Shown here: piece after piece, positions 56,004 through 64,000 of the stretch
How positions within the stretch are numbered: the stretch's first letter is position 1
Layout: each line of letters begins with the position of its first letter
Source: Pegoplata infirma
Lineage: Eukaryota > Arthropoda > Insecta > Diptera > Anthomyiidae
DNA length: 64,000 bases
Direction of reading: 5' to 3'
Assembly (NCBI GenBank): GCA_963921195.1
Contig: OY992536.1
Location: 287,947,530 to 288,011,529, forward strand
Position numbers and translations under genes: made by a program
The notes under the pieces: model-generated
What the model was told of the DNA's origin: nothing
Database searches by the model: none
Seen by the model: only the letters and a program-made list of their open reading frames with translations

Positions 56004-56670
56004 TATACCCTCCAACTACAGTATGGGGGTATACTCACTTTGTCACGCCGTGTGTAACGCATCGAAATATCGGTCGGGGACCCCATAAAGTATATATATT
56101 ATTGATTAGTGATCGTTTTAAAGAGATTATAGCAATGTCCGTCCGTCCGTCTGTCCGTCTGTAGTTAACACGATGCAGTCCAAATAAAAGAGGTAGACTC
56201 CCGACATTTGGCACGAATATCTCTTATGTTCCTAGGCATGTTAAGTTCGTAAATGAGCAAAATTGGACCAGGGGGAAAAAGTTCCGCCTTGAAGAACTAA
56301 ACTAACCTCTGAAAAATATCACTTTTGTATATTTTTGTGTTTTTGTTTAACAAATGCCACATTTTTATGCTACAAAAAGTTCGCAGTCCCGCATTTGGAC
56401 CCAGAAAATTAGAAAATGTCGTTTTTTCGGTCCGCCCCCCTTTTATGGGCGTGGAATATTTTTTTGTTGAAATATTAAATAAACTTTTATTTCTTTAGCG
56501 CAAAGAGCATAAGAATGAGTTTTTAAACACATATTCGAGAGGAAATTCGCCCCCCCCAATTACCTCCACCGACCCCCAAAAAAAAACGCCCCTGGGATCT
56601 TTTTTTATTTTTTTGCATGTTGGAGGGTATAAAAGATTCGGCACAGCCGAATTTAACACTCTTACTTGTT
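56004..56670 (-). mobile_element. INE-1-like element, copy e (complete)
   Basis: Complete from TATACCCTCCAACTACAGTA to GGAGGGTATAAAAGATTCGG and CACAGCCGAATTTAACACTC + TTACTTGTT. The terminal GATTCGGC/GCCGAATT stem and the CCGTCCGTCCGTCTGTCCGT tract are intact. About 667 bp; the best reference copy for the short subfamily. Confidence 0.8.
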
Positions 56671-56813
56671 TTTTTTTTTAATTTTAATTAAATTTTTTAA
56701 TTTATAGTATTAAGTTTTTAATTAACTAAATACCCATTTATTTTTAATTAAAGACATACAAATATTTTTAATTTATATGCGCATTTTAGTGATTGATCCG
56801 TATTTAATTAATT

Positions 56814-57870
56814 ATACCCTACACCACACTGTAGTACAGCGTATAATGAGTTTGTGCTGATGTTTGTAACTACCCGAAATATTGGTCTAAGACCTACTTT
56901 TAAGTATACCGATGGACTCAGAATCACTTTTTGAGTCGATCTAGCGATGTCCGTTCGTCCATCTTTCTGTCTGTCCATGTAAACGCTGTAAACACAATAC
57001 AGGTCGCAATTTTCAATAAATTTTCTTGAAATTTAAAACTTAAGCCTGCTTTTGCCGAATTTTTCCAATTTCCTATTGAAATTGGAAAAATTCGGTTCAT
57101 GTTTAGACCTAGCCCCCATACAAAGGTCCTCATTCATTTTGCCTCAAATGACTCTAATACCCGTATTATAAAAGATATCCGTTCGAAATTTGACAAGTAA
57201 ACGTATTTTATATTCACCATTTCGAATTTCAAAGGAATCGGACAAGATCTTCTTATAGCCCCCATACAAACCACCAAACCACCTTTTAAGTCTTTCAAAT
57301 TTCACGAAAATAGAAAATATTTAATTAAAATTTTGTTTGTGAGTGTTTAACGAGTACTTTAATAACCTAATCAAGTCTGATTATATTTGGACCATTTGTG
57401 GACTTAGGCCCCATATGAAAATTCGCCCGATATTCAGTTAAATCGGTTTATTGGCCACAAATGGAACCCTTTTTCACTAAAATTTGGTTTGTGAGTGTTT
57501 TTTACACTTATTACAAAAATCTACGAATTTTTTAAATAATTTTTTTTTATTATTTGTGGTGGGATGGTGTAAAAATTACTACTTTCTATCGTTTAACAGC
57601 TTTTTTTCCGAGTCAATTGATAAATCACCAGACACTAATGTGATATCAAATTTGTAAAAATTTATTGCGAAGGTATGCTACACCCCGTCCCTAACAAAAA
57701 ACACCCCCGAATCGACCCTATCGATTTTTATTTTGTTTTGTATTTATCGCAAGGGAAAAGTGTTCAAGCCATATCTTCGTGTCGCCGATTTCCCTTCATC
57801 CCTCTCCCCACAAACAATTTCGTGACATGTTGGGGGGAATAAAAGATTCGACATATCCGAATTGAACACA
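56814..57870 (-). mobile_element. INE-1-like element, copy h (diverged)
   Basis: Begins TATACCCTACACCACACTGT, contains CGATCTAGCGATGTCCGTTC and ends GGGGGGAATAAAAGATTCGA + CATATCCGAATTGAAC. The body contains unrelated stretches such as CCATACAAACCACCAAACCA. It is a different subfamily from copies d and e. No coding content. Confidence 0.6.
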
Positions 57871-58380
57871 CTCAGAAAAAAAACTAACTAAAAAATGGGA
57901 AAATTAACTAAATCCAAGGAAAATTGATAATGATTTAGCTCCATTGCCATGTATTCCTACTTTTTAGTCCATATTTTTCTTTAAAATTAGGACCAATTTA
58001 AACTAGAAAGTGGGAAAAAATTTCCCATTTTTTAGTTAAAAAAAATTTTTGATGAGGACATTTTTCCTAAAAATTAGTTAATTTCATATTTTTATTGGTT
58101 TATTTATAGAATCGCATGCGAATACACACAGAATTCTCATTATGTACATTTTTTATTTAAAATATAAAAAAACGTTTGTTTCTTATGGTCAAGTAATAAA
58201 TTTCATTAGTTTTAAAAGTTAAATTACAACAAAGACTTTGTCTTTAACGTTTGTTCCCAGACTATGGGAAAACACGCCAAAGCCAAGGCCTTTGTTGTGA
58301 TTAAAATGTTATTTTTCCCTCACACATACATGTGTAGAAAAAAATGTAAACATTAAATTTATTACTTGTTATAGGCCGAA
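57871..58380. other. No gene seen; inverted ACTAAAAAATGGG motifs
   Basis: Starts with ACACTCAGAAAAAAA, an end sequence shared with other inverted-repeat elements here, and holds AACTAAAAAATGGGAAAAT at about 57888 and an inverted CCCATTTTTTAGTT at about 58023. A decayed MITE is likely. Confidence 0.4.
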
Positions 58381-58563
58381 TTTAACTTTTTTATTACAGC
58401 AAGTATTAACTAATGTTAAAAAATTGTGTTCTCTAAGAAAATAAAATTGTTACAAGTATTAATAGGAAAAAGATAGTAAAAAACCTATACTTTATATCAC
58501 AATGAAGAAATGGGGAAGTAAGAGATCTATGGCAGCCACTAACATATCTATTAGATAGATAAG

Positions 58564-59676
58564 CTAGTCACTGTCAGTCAATCTCCTTATGTGTGCGTAA
58601 TTTGAATCTCTGCATTTGTCTGAAAAGGTCAGAGTCATTTCTCTAATTAGGTCCTCTATGGTTTTTTGATTTGACATTTGATGTAAATCTACTGTAGAGA
58701 ATCTTTTAGGAAGATTGTATATTATCTTTAAGTTTTTATTCTGGATAATTTGTAATCTTTTTTTATGAGTTTTTGCGCAATTAATCCATACTGGACATGC
58801 ATATGTTAAAATAGGTCTAATGCACATTTTATACAAAAGAAGCTTATTTTTTGTGTTTAATTTGCTCTTCCTGTTTAGGAGTGGATACAGAGATCTACCA
58901 CACGTTACTGCTTTTGAGCAAACTGTATTCAAATGTTCTTTAAATAAAAGTTTGCGATCAAGTGTTACCCCTAAGTATTTTATAGAGTCCATAAAAGGTA
59001 TTGTTTTCCCTTGGATAGAAAACGGACGAGTTGGAATTCTCTTTGGTGATTTATTAAATGGGAAGATTATAGCCTGGGATTTATCCTCATTTATCTTTAT
59101 TTTCCATTTATTGAAGAATTTATGTGCTGATGTAAGTGATCTCTGCATACATTTAACAATTGCATTAGATACCTTACCATGGCTTACAAATGCGCTATCA
59201 TCGGCATAAAAAGCTACATCATTGTCTCTGAGAGATTTAAAATCTGATATATATAACGAATATAATAGAGGTGATAGCACGGATCCCTGTGGGACACCAG
59301 ATGGAATAGCCATTTCTTTAGACTGATCACCATCAATATCCACAAGAAAGCACCTATCACTGAGAAAGCTCATAACAAGTTTAACTAACAATAAGTACAA
59401 AGGCAGTTTCATTTTATGAAGTTTATAAACTAGTCCTTCATGCCAGATCGAGTCGAAAGCTTTTTCTATATCTAAAAACAGAACACCAGTTGAATGTCTC
59501 TTACTCTTGTTAGAGTTAATCATGTTAACAACTCGTTTGACTTGGTGTATTGTAGAGTGTTGAGCCCTAAAACCATATTGGCAGTCATGAATAAGGTTAT
59601 TCTCATCCACAAACTGTTTTAGTCTAATAAAAACGATTTTTTCGAATACCTTGTCAAGGCAAAATTTATTTTTCTG
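58564..59676 (-). CDS. Jockey-type reverse transcriptase ORF, 5' truncated
   Basis: An open minus frame encodes most of a Jockey-clade RT. The ATG-started part (59610-58564) is 348 codons, but the frame stays open to about 59676 and reads LDKVFEKIVFIRLKQFVDEN before that Met, the normal RT sequence before CQYGFR, so the ATG is not a true start. Motifs counted from Met 59610 are YGFRAQHST (about 12), LFLDIEKAFDS (about 45), SGVPQGSVLSPLLYS (about 104), FYADDS (YADD 134-137), KYLGVTLD (about 215), LTYACPVWINCAKTHKKRLQ (about 268) and IIYNLP (about 294). The endonuclease and fingers are missing, so the protein is inactive, although no internal stop or frameshift is seen, which suggests a recent 5'-truncated insertion. 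The 3' UTR is short and no clear poly(A) or TSD was found. Confidence 0.85.
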   Translation of the reverse strand, partial: QKNKFCLDKVFEKIVFIRLKQFVDENNLIHDCQYGFRAQHSTIHQVKRVVNMINSNKSKRHSTGVLFLDIEKAFDSIWHEGLVYKLHKMKLPLYLLLVKLVMSFLSDRCFLVDIDGDQSKEMAIPSGVPQGSVLSPLLYSLYISDFKSLRDNDVAFYADDSAFVSHGKVSNAIVKCMQRSLTSAHKFFNKWKIKINEDKSQAIIFPFNKSPKRIPTRPFSIQGKTIPFMDSIKYLGVTLDRKLLFKEHLNTVCSKAVTCGRSLYPLLNRKSKLNTKNKLLLYKMCIRPILTYACPVWINCAKTHKKRLQIIQNKNLKIIYNLPKRFSTVDLHQMSNQKTIEDLIREMTLTFSDKCRDSNYAHIRRLTDSD

Positions 59677-59689
59677 TATAATTTAACTT

Positions 59690-60185
59690 AAAATTATATA
59701 TAGCTTATGCTGTTCCATATAAACCTATATATGTTTACAATTAACCAAAAATGTTCTAAGTTATTTAGGCAAAGTATAAGAAACTTTTTAAAATGTTCCT
59801 AAACATTTCTTGTTAGGGTTATGTATATGACCTATCTGGTTCGAAGCGTACCCAAACATTTTTTTTGTTTTTGAAAATTATATGTTTGGTGAATGTATCG
59901 TTGACCTGTGGTGTATCTCAACCCAAACCAAAAAACACCAGGATTTTATATGTTTTTGTGCAATTAGATCTAATTAGATCCACCAATACAAGGCAATGTC
60001 TGGTCAAAACTCGGATGAAATCAAATCATATTTTATACAAGTAGATCTTTTTTAATGCAAAAACATCCACCATTATTCGTATCAAATTGCGTATTTATAT
60101 ATATAGTGTCATATATCATTATATATTGCATCATATAAAAATATTTACTCGGGTATTTATATTTCAATTTTACTGTGCATATTAA
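59690..60185. other. No gene seen
   Basis: AT-rich with repeated ATATATGT/TATATGTTT motifs and no recognisable element ends. Confidence 0.4.
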
Positions 60186-60189
60186 GGAA

Positions 60190-60262
60190 GCTACTGTGGG
60201 GTAGTTGGTAGCGTGCTAGCCTATTAAGCCGGGAGTCGTGGGTTTGATTCTTACGAAAACTC
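60190..60262 (+). mobile_element. tRNA-like SINE head
   Basis: An A-box-like TAGTTGGTAGC (60202-60212) and a B-box-like GGGTTTGATTC (60240-60250) lie about 27 bp apart, with an anticodon-arm-like GCCTATTAAGC between. The acceptor stem does not pair and there is no clear anticodon, so it is not a functional tRNA gene. It most resembles the 5' head of a tRNA-derived SINE; the body and tail downstream (AT-rich) are not delimited. Confidence 0.55.
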
Positions 60263-60604
60263 TTGTGTCGATTTCGCTTCAACGAAATTATTAAAAAATT
60301 ATTTCTAATTATTCTGATTGTTATTTAAAGGCAATTTTAAAAATTAAGTATACGCCACTTATGCAGTTTTCAAGTAGGTAATTATTATTATTAAATATTT
60401 AGCAATGCACTAAAAAAATCCGTGTTTTGGCAAATGACAACTTTTATTTGCTTTTGGTTTCATCCCATTCCGATTTTGGTTGTTGCACTGTATAATTTTA
60501 GAACTAATTTTTTCTTCCATTTTGAACGTCCGAGAAAATTTGTATTCTCCTACGCTTAAAACTTATGTGGTACAAATTTGAGGCCAATCGGATTAAATTT
60601 ACCC

Positions 60605-60680
60605 ATGGCGCCCTTCGATCAAAGTTTCGGTTTCTTAGAAAATTTTCGCCAAAACCTGCAAACTTTGATCAAAGGGCTCC
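60605..60680. repeat. Short inverted repeat around CTTTGATC
   Basis: CCCTTCGATCAAAGTTT (60610-60626) pairs with AAACTTTGATCAAAGGG (60660-60676) with one mismatch. It lies just before a tRNA-like block and may mark an insertion boundary. Confidence 0.5.
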
Positions 60681-60760
60681 GTGACTGTGGCTTAATGGTT
60701 AGTGCGATGGACTATTATTCAGAAAACCTGGGTAGAATTCTCAGCTCAGTTTTAATTTGT
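60680..60760 (+). mobile_element. Second tRNA-like SINE head
   Basis: TGGCTTAATGGTTAGTGC (A-box region, 60688-60705) and GGGTAGAATTCTCAG (B-box region, 60730-60744). The B-box neighbourhood is similar to that of the SINE in F1 copy 2, so the two may be one family. A functional tRNA is excluded by absent acceptor pairing. Confidence 0.5.
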
Positions 60761-60929
60761 TTATGTAAATGTAACAATAGTTGAACAAAGCTGTAAATTT
60801 AAAAATAAATTCTCATAAATTTTTATATTTCAAAAATCCCGGGATTTGAGCTTAAAAATCCCGGGATTCGGGATTCATTTTATGACAAAAATCCCGGGAT
60901 TTCGGGATTCGGGATTGACAGCCCTAGTA

Positions 60930-61533
60930 CAAATGTACTTTTTTTGGTACATTTTGACCTTCAAAAGTACTGTGGTACTACGACTCATTTGGTACTATTT
61001 AAAAATTTCCAATTTCTTTATAACTGATCGAAATATCGATAAAAGACCCCAGCTTTTTTTATTTACTTTAAAAAAATGATCTCAAAGGTATTAATGCAAG
61101 ACCTATTTTAAACCCTTGTTTTGAAACAGATTAAAGTAGTTTTCAAATGAAATTTTTTTTATAAAAAAAAGAAAAGGTATCAGAATTAGACACTTCATAA
61201 AAAAATTCTTACTAACTTTTATCGAACAAAAAGTTTCAGAATATTCCACAGGAGTATCAGTCAGTTATTTATAGACAATTATTGAAGATTGTTTTAATTG
61301 CAGACTTTGAGACATTTCATCTTTAAAAGGTTTCTGAGATATTGATACATTTTTCGTGTTTACGCACTTAGATACATTTTTCCTGTCGAAAAATTCTAAA
61401 ATTCTTAGTGTTTTTCCTATAGATAAAGTATCGAAAAATGAGACATTTTTCTGCAGAATATTGAATTTTCAATTGTTCAAAAACGCCCCTGAAAAATGTT
61501 TTTTGTTTTTTAATTTGTTTGCATTTTTTTTGA
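60930..61533. other. No gene seen
   Basis: AT-rich sequence. 61140-61440 contains diverged units like those of the 35-bp minisatellite (GAGACATTT...TCGAAAAAT). Confidence 0.35.
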
Positions 61534-61541
61534 ATTAACAC

Positions 61542-62397
61542 TAGGGTGTTCAATTAATCGGGTTTTTTAATTGTTCGATTAAACGATTAATCGATATTTG
61601 CCATTTTTAAATTATTCGATTAAACGAATAAAATTTTAAAATTGTTCGATTAATCGAATAATTACAAATTCAGAAATTTTCTAAATTACAAGATTTTTTT
61701 CGACAATTTTAGAAAAAATTGGTACTTGAGTAAATAAACAATATTAATTACAAGTATTTTAACATTTTATTAACAACAAAAAACAAAATTCATTTCAAAA
61801 TGTATCAAAATTTAAGTTTTCTGGTAATTTGTTTGAGAAAATTTTTAAAAAAATCATATTGGAGATTTGTAAAATGTGATGAATTCAAAAACAATTTTTT
61901 TTACAAACTTTTTGGATTACCAATATCACAAAAAAAATATATTTATAATCTGACTACATTTGGGAAAATCTTAAATTTGAATTTTTTTTATAAATTAGTG
62001 CGTTTTTGCCCAAAACTCGAAACTTTGACAGATTTTAGCGCTGTCAACCGATTTGGCCTAAAATTTTATCAGGCACTTATTTAGGTCGTTTAACAAATCC
62101 AAGCTTCAGGAACAGCGAAAATCCGAAAACAAATTTAAAATAAGGACCACGTAAGTAAACATGACCGTGTTTTTTTAATTCCAACGGTAACATACATTTG
62201 GTTTGTTTATTGGACTTAAAACTTTGAAAAAATTATACATATTTCCAGAAAACCCATATATTAATATTATTCGATTAATCGGCATAAATTCTTCGATTAA
62301 TCCTTTAATCGAAATTAGCAATTTTAAATTAATCGAACAATCAATCGTCTAAAATTGTTCGATTAATCGAACAAGAATTAATCGACTGAACACCCTA
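61542..62397. mobile_element. hAT element (non-autonomous), 8-bp TSD
   Basis: ATTAACAC is duplicated at 61534-61541 and 62398-62405. Ends TAGGGTGTTCA are inverted. Subterminal DNA on both sides is filled with TTCGATTAATCG palindromes (about seven), probably transposase binding repeats as in other hAT elements. The 94-codon frame at 61800-62084 shows no BED, zinc-finger or hAT dimerisation motif and is not called a gene. Confidence 0.95.
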
Positions 62398-62405
62398 ATT
62401 AACAC

Positions 62406-62627
62406 CCATTTGTTTCAGTTAAGTTTTTATTAATTTAAAAAAATGGTAATTTTAATTTAATTAATTTAAAATTAATAAAAATTAATTAATTAATTAATTA
62501 ATAAAAATTAATTTAATTTAATTAATTTAAAAAAATGGGTCCAAAAAGTAAAATTTTTTGAGAAAGTTGGTACAAAATTGAAAACCTCATTTAACTTCCC
62601 TGGGAGGAATGCAATAACTTAGTAACT
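62406..62627. repeat. Low-complexity TTAATTAATT tract
   Basis: Alternating TTTAATT/AATTAATT units at 62440-62530 form many overlapping palindromes. Confidence 0.6.
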
Positions 62628-62630
62628 TAC

Positions 62631-63196
62631 AAGGGAAGTCGCCCTGGTGTCACCCTCCGATCTTCATAAAATTTGGATATGTTGTTAAGAACGAAAATTA
62701 ATTCGACACGTATTTTTTTTAGCGGCCCAAACTCATTTTTATGGGGGGGGGGCAATTTGTATGGGGGGAAATTGATCTTTTTAAGTTTTTTACGATTTAC
62801 ACCTATTTAAACAAAACTAATATAGGCATGTGTGGTATCAGATTAAAGGCATTAAAAATACCTATCTCGTGGTGCTAATAACGGGCCAAAGAAGTTAATA
62901 TTTTTCGACTCATTAACAAAAATGTCCTAAAATTTTGGTATTTTACTCAATATGACGAAAAGTTGTGCATGTTTGGACACGTTCTTAGCACACGTAGATA
63001 GGACTAGGTTTCTTTGCATAATATAGGAGATAAACGAAAAAAACTGAAAAATGTCCCTGTCTGCCCCCCTCCTTTTTACCCCCTAAATATGAATTTGGGC
63101 CGCTAAAAAAAATACGTGTCCCCCTATTTTTTCTGCTCTACAAAATAAAACCAATTCAATAAAGATCCGCGGGTGACACTAGGGAGACTTCCCTTG
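62631..63196. mobile_element. CAAGGGAAG MITE, copy 2 (TTA duplication)
   Basis: Same family as 18416-19013, about 90% similar by eye, including TGTTGTTAAGAACGAAAATT and AGCGGCCCAAACTCATTTTT. TTA flanks it at 62628-62630 and 63197-63199. A deletion of about 25-30 bp near 63001 accounts for most of the length difference. Non-coding. Confidence 0.85.
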
Positions 63197-63199
63197 TTA

Positions 63200-63559
63200 G
63201 TACTTTTAAGTCTCAAATTGTACCAAAGTAAAATGTATTCAATCATATCATCTCTGATCTTATGTTATTAAAAAGCTTTTTAATGAAAGCTCTCTTAAGT
63301 GAAAAAATTAACACATTGAATTCTATATAAAGCTCTCATCATTCCAAACATGCAATTTTCAAAATGATTATAATACCGCGTTTAGGTGGCCCTGAGTTAT
63401 ATCAGAAGCTGTAATCTTGTGCGAACTTTAAGCAAAATATTAAAACCATGGAATAGATATAGTGGACTGAATGATGAATAGATATAATGGACTGAATGGA
63501 CATTTAGAGTGGACCGAAATTGAGAATGGAACAAAAATTTTAATAAAAAAGTTTCCGTG
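63200..63559. other. No gene seen
   Basis: Spacer with a local duplication: ATAGATATARTGGACTGAAT appears at about 63450 and 63479. The minus-strand frames here are chance. Confidence 0.35.
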
Positions 63560-64000
63560 AAAGATTGCCGAATCATTACAGTGTTTACCAGGCTGGCAAT
63601 AAAGGAAGTGGCTGACTGGTTGATCTGCAATGTATTGTCTAAAACTGCAGTCAACATTTATTGTGACAGTCAAGCCGAGGTCAAGTCCCTGGAGTCAATG
63701 TTGCTGAAAACAAGATCTGCCCTTAACTGGAGTACGTCTTCAAATGAGATTAAGCATTTGACATACGACTCATTGGGTCCCAGGGCACAGAGAAATTCCA
63801 AGGAATTGGAAAGCCAATGAGCTTGCAAGACTGGATTCCAACAGAATTGGAATGTGTTGGTATGCCTCTAAAAACTTGCAAGCAAAACCTACGGCTTTGC
63901 TCCGCAACGGAGACTAATCAAAGACGGGCAAATGGAACACGATTGATTTGAGCTTCATTTAAGTAGAGGCGAAAACTTTTCGCAAGTTACTGAACATGGG
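63560..64000 (+). mobile_element. F1 copy 6, 5' truncated, runs off the window
   Basis: Begins within RNase H (RLPNHYSVYQ-like, then LAIKEVADWLICNVLSKTA), reads VNIYCDSQAEVKSLESMLLK + TRSALN (the second catalytic Asp is kept), then GPRAQRNSKELES out of register, and the C-terminal domain GMPLKTCKQNLRLCSATETN-like to the edge. The 3' part lies beyond 64000. Confidence 0.75.

Noticed and set aside
60190..60262. Functional tRNA gene
   Set aside because: A and B boxes are recognisable but the acceptor stem does not pair and the anticodon loop is not canonical.

Overview
The window reads as AT-rich insect DNA, most likely from a brachyceran fly. The basis is the repeat content: INE-1/DINE-1-like Helitron relatives ending in TATACCC...GGGTATA with (GGAC)n tracts, several non-LTR retrotransposon clades, hAT, Tc1/mariner-like and pogo-like miniature elements, Foldback-like elements, and a TATCGATA-rich satellite. 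The species cannot be fixed from sequence alone. I find no convincing host gene, no intact tRNA or rRNA gene, and nothing prokaryotic (no operons, CRISPR or ribosome binding sites).

Layout. 1-860 is a decayed repeat. 867-4070 is a non-LTR retrotransposon with a long uninterrupted endonuclease-reverse transcriptase (RT) frame, a CAA-encoded polyglutamine end, a 3' hairpin and a TAAA tail. 4104-5880 is a 1.8-kb inverted repeat. 7672-13019 is a 5.3-kb satellite of a 47-bp unit. 13642-19013 holds nested MITEs and INE-1-like copies. 19.6-38 kb is a graveyard of truncated non-LTR elements on both strands. One dominant RNase-H-bearing family (here F1) has six copies; two related families (F2, F3) have two each; poly(A)-tailed, RTE-like and SINE pieces are also present. 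Several are bounded by 9-12-bp target-site duplications (TSDs). 39.5-42.1 kb is an INE-1-like element holding a four-layer nest of inverted-repeat elements. 42.1-48.1 kb is degenerate tandem DNA with two more MITE insertions. 48486-50824 is a pogo-like element holding two further inverted-repeat elements. 51.3-63.2 kb has two hAT MITEs with 8-bp TSDs, a 35-bp minisatellite, further INE-1-like copies, a Jockey-type RT frame (58564-59676, minus), SINE heads and a third CAAGGGAAG element. F1 returns at 63.56 kb and runs off the window.

These pieces do not form a pathway. They record layered transposition, with at least nine insertions bounded by clean TSDs. The most notable items are the 47-bp satellite, which puts a DREF/BEAF-32-type site and two dyads in each monomer and contains a 445-bp inverted duplication; three palindromic elements sharing CAAGGGAAG ends and TNA duplications; a Foldback-like element inside the terminus of a pogo-like element; and the short AACCTAACC tails of three RNase-H-bearing families. 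The dense two-strand nesting resembles pericentromeric or piRNA-cluster DNA, which is inference only.
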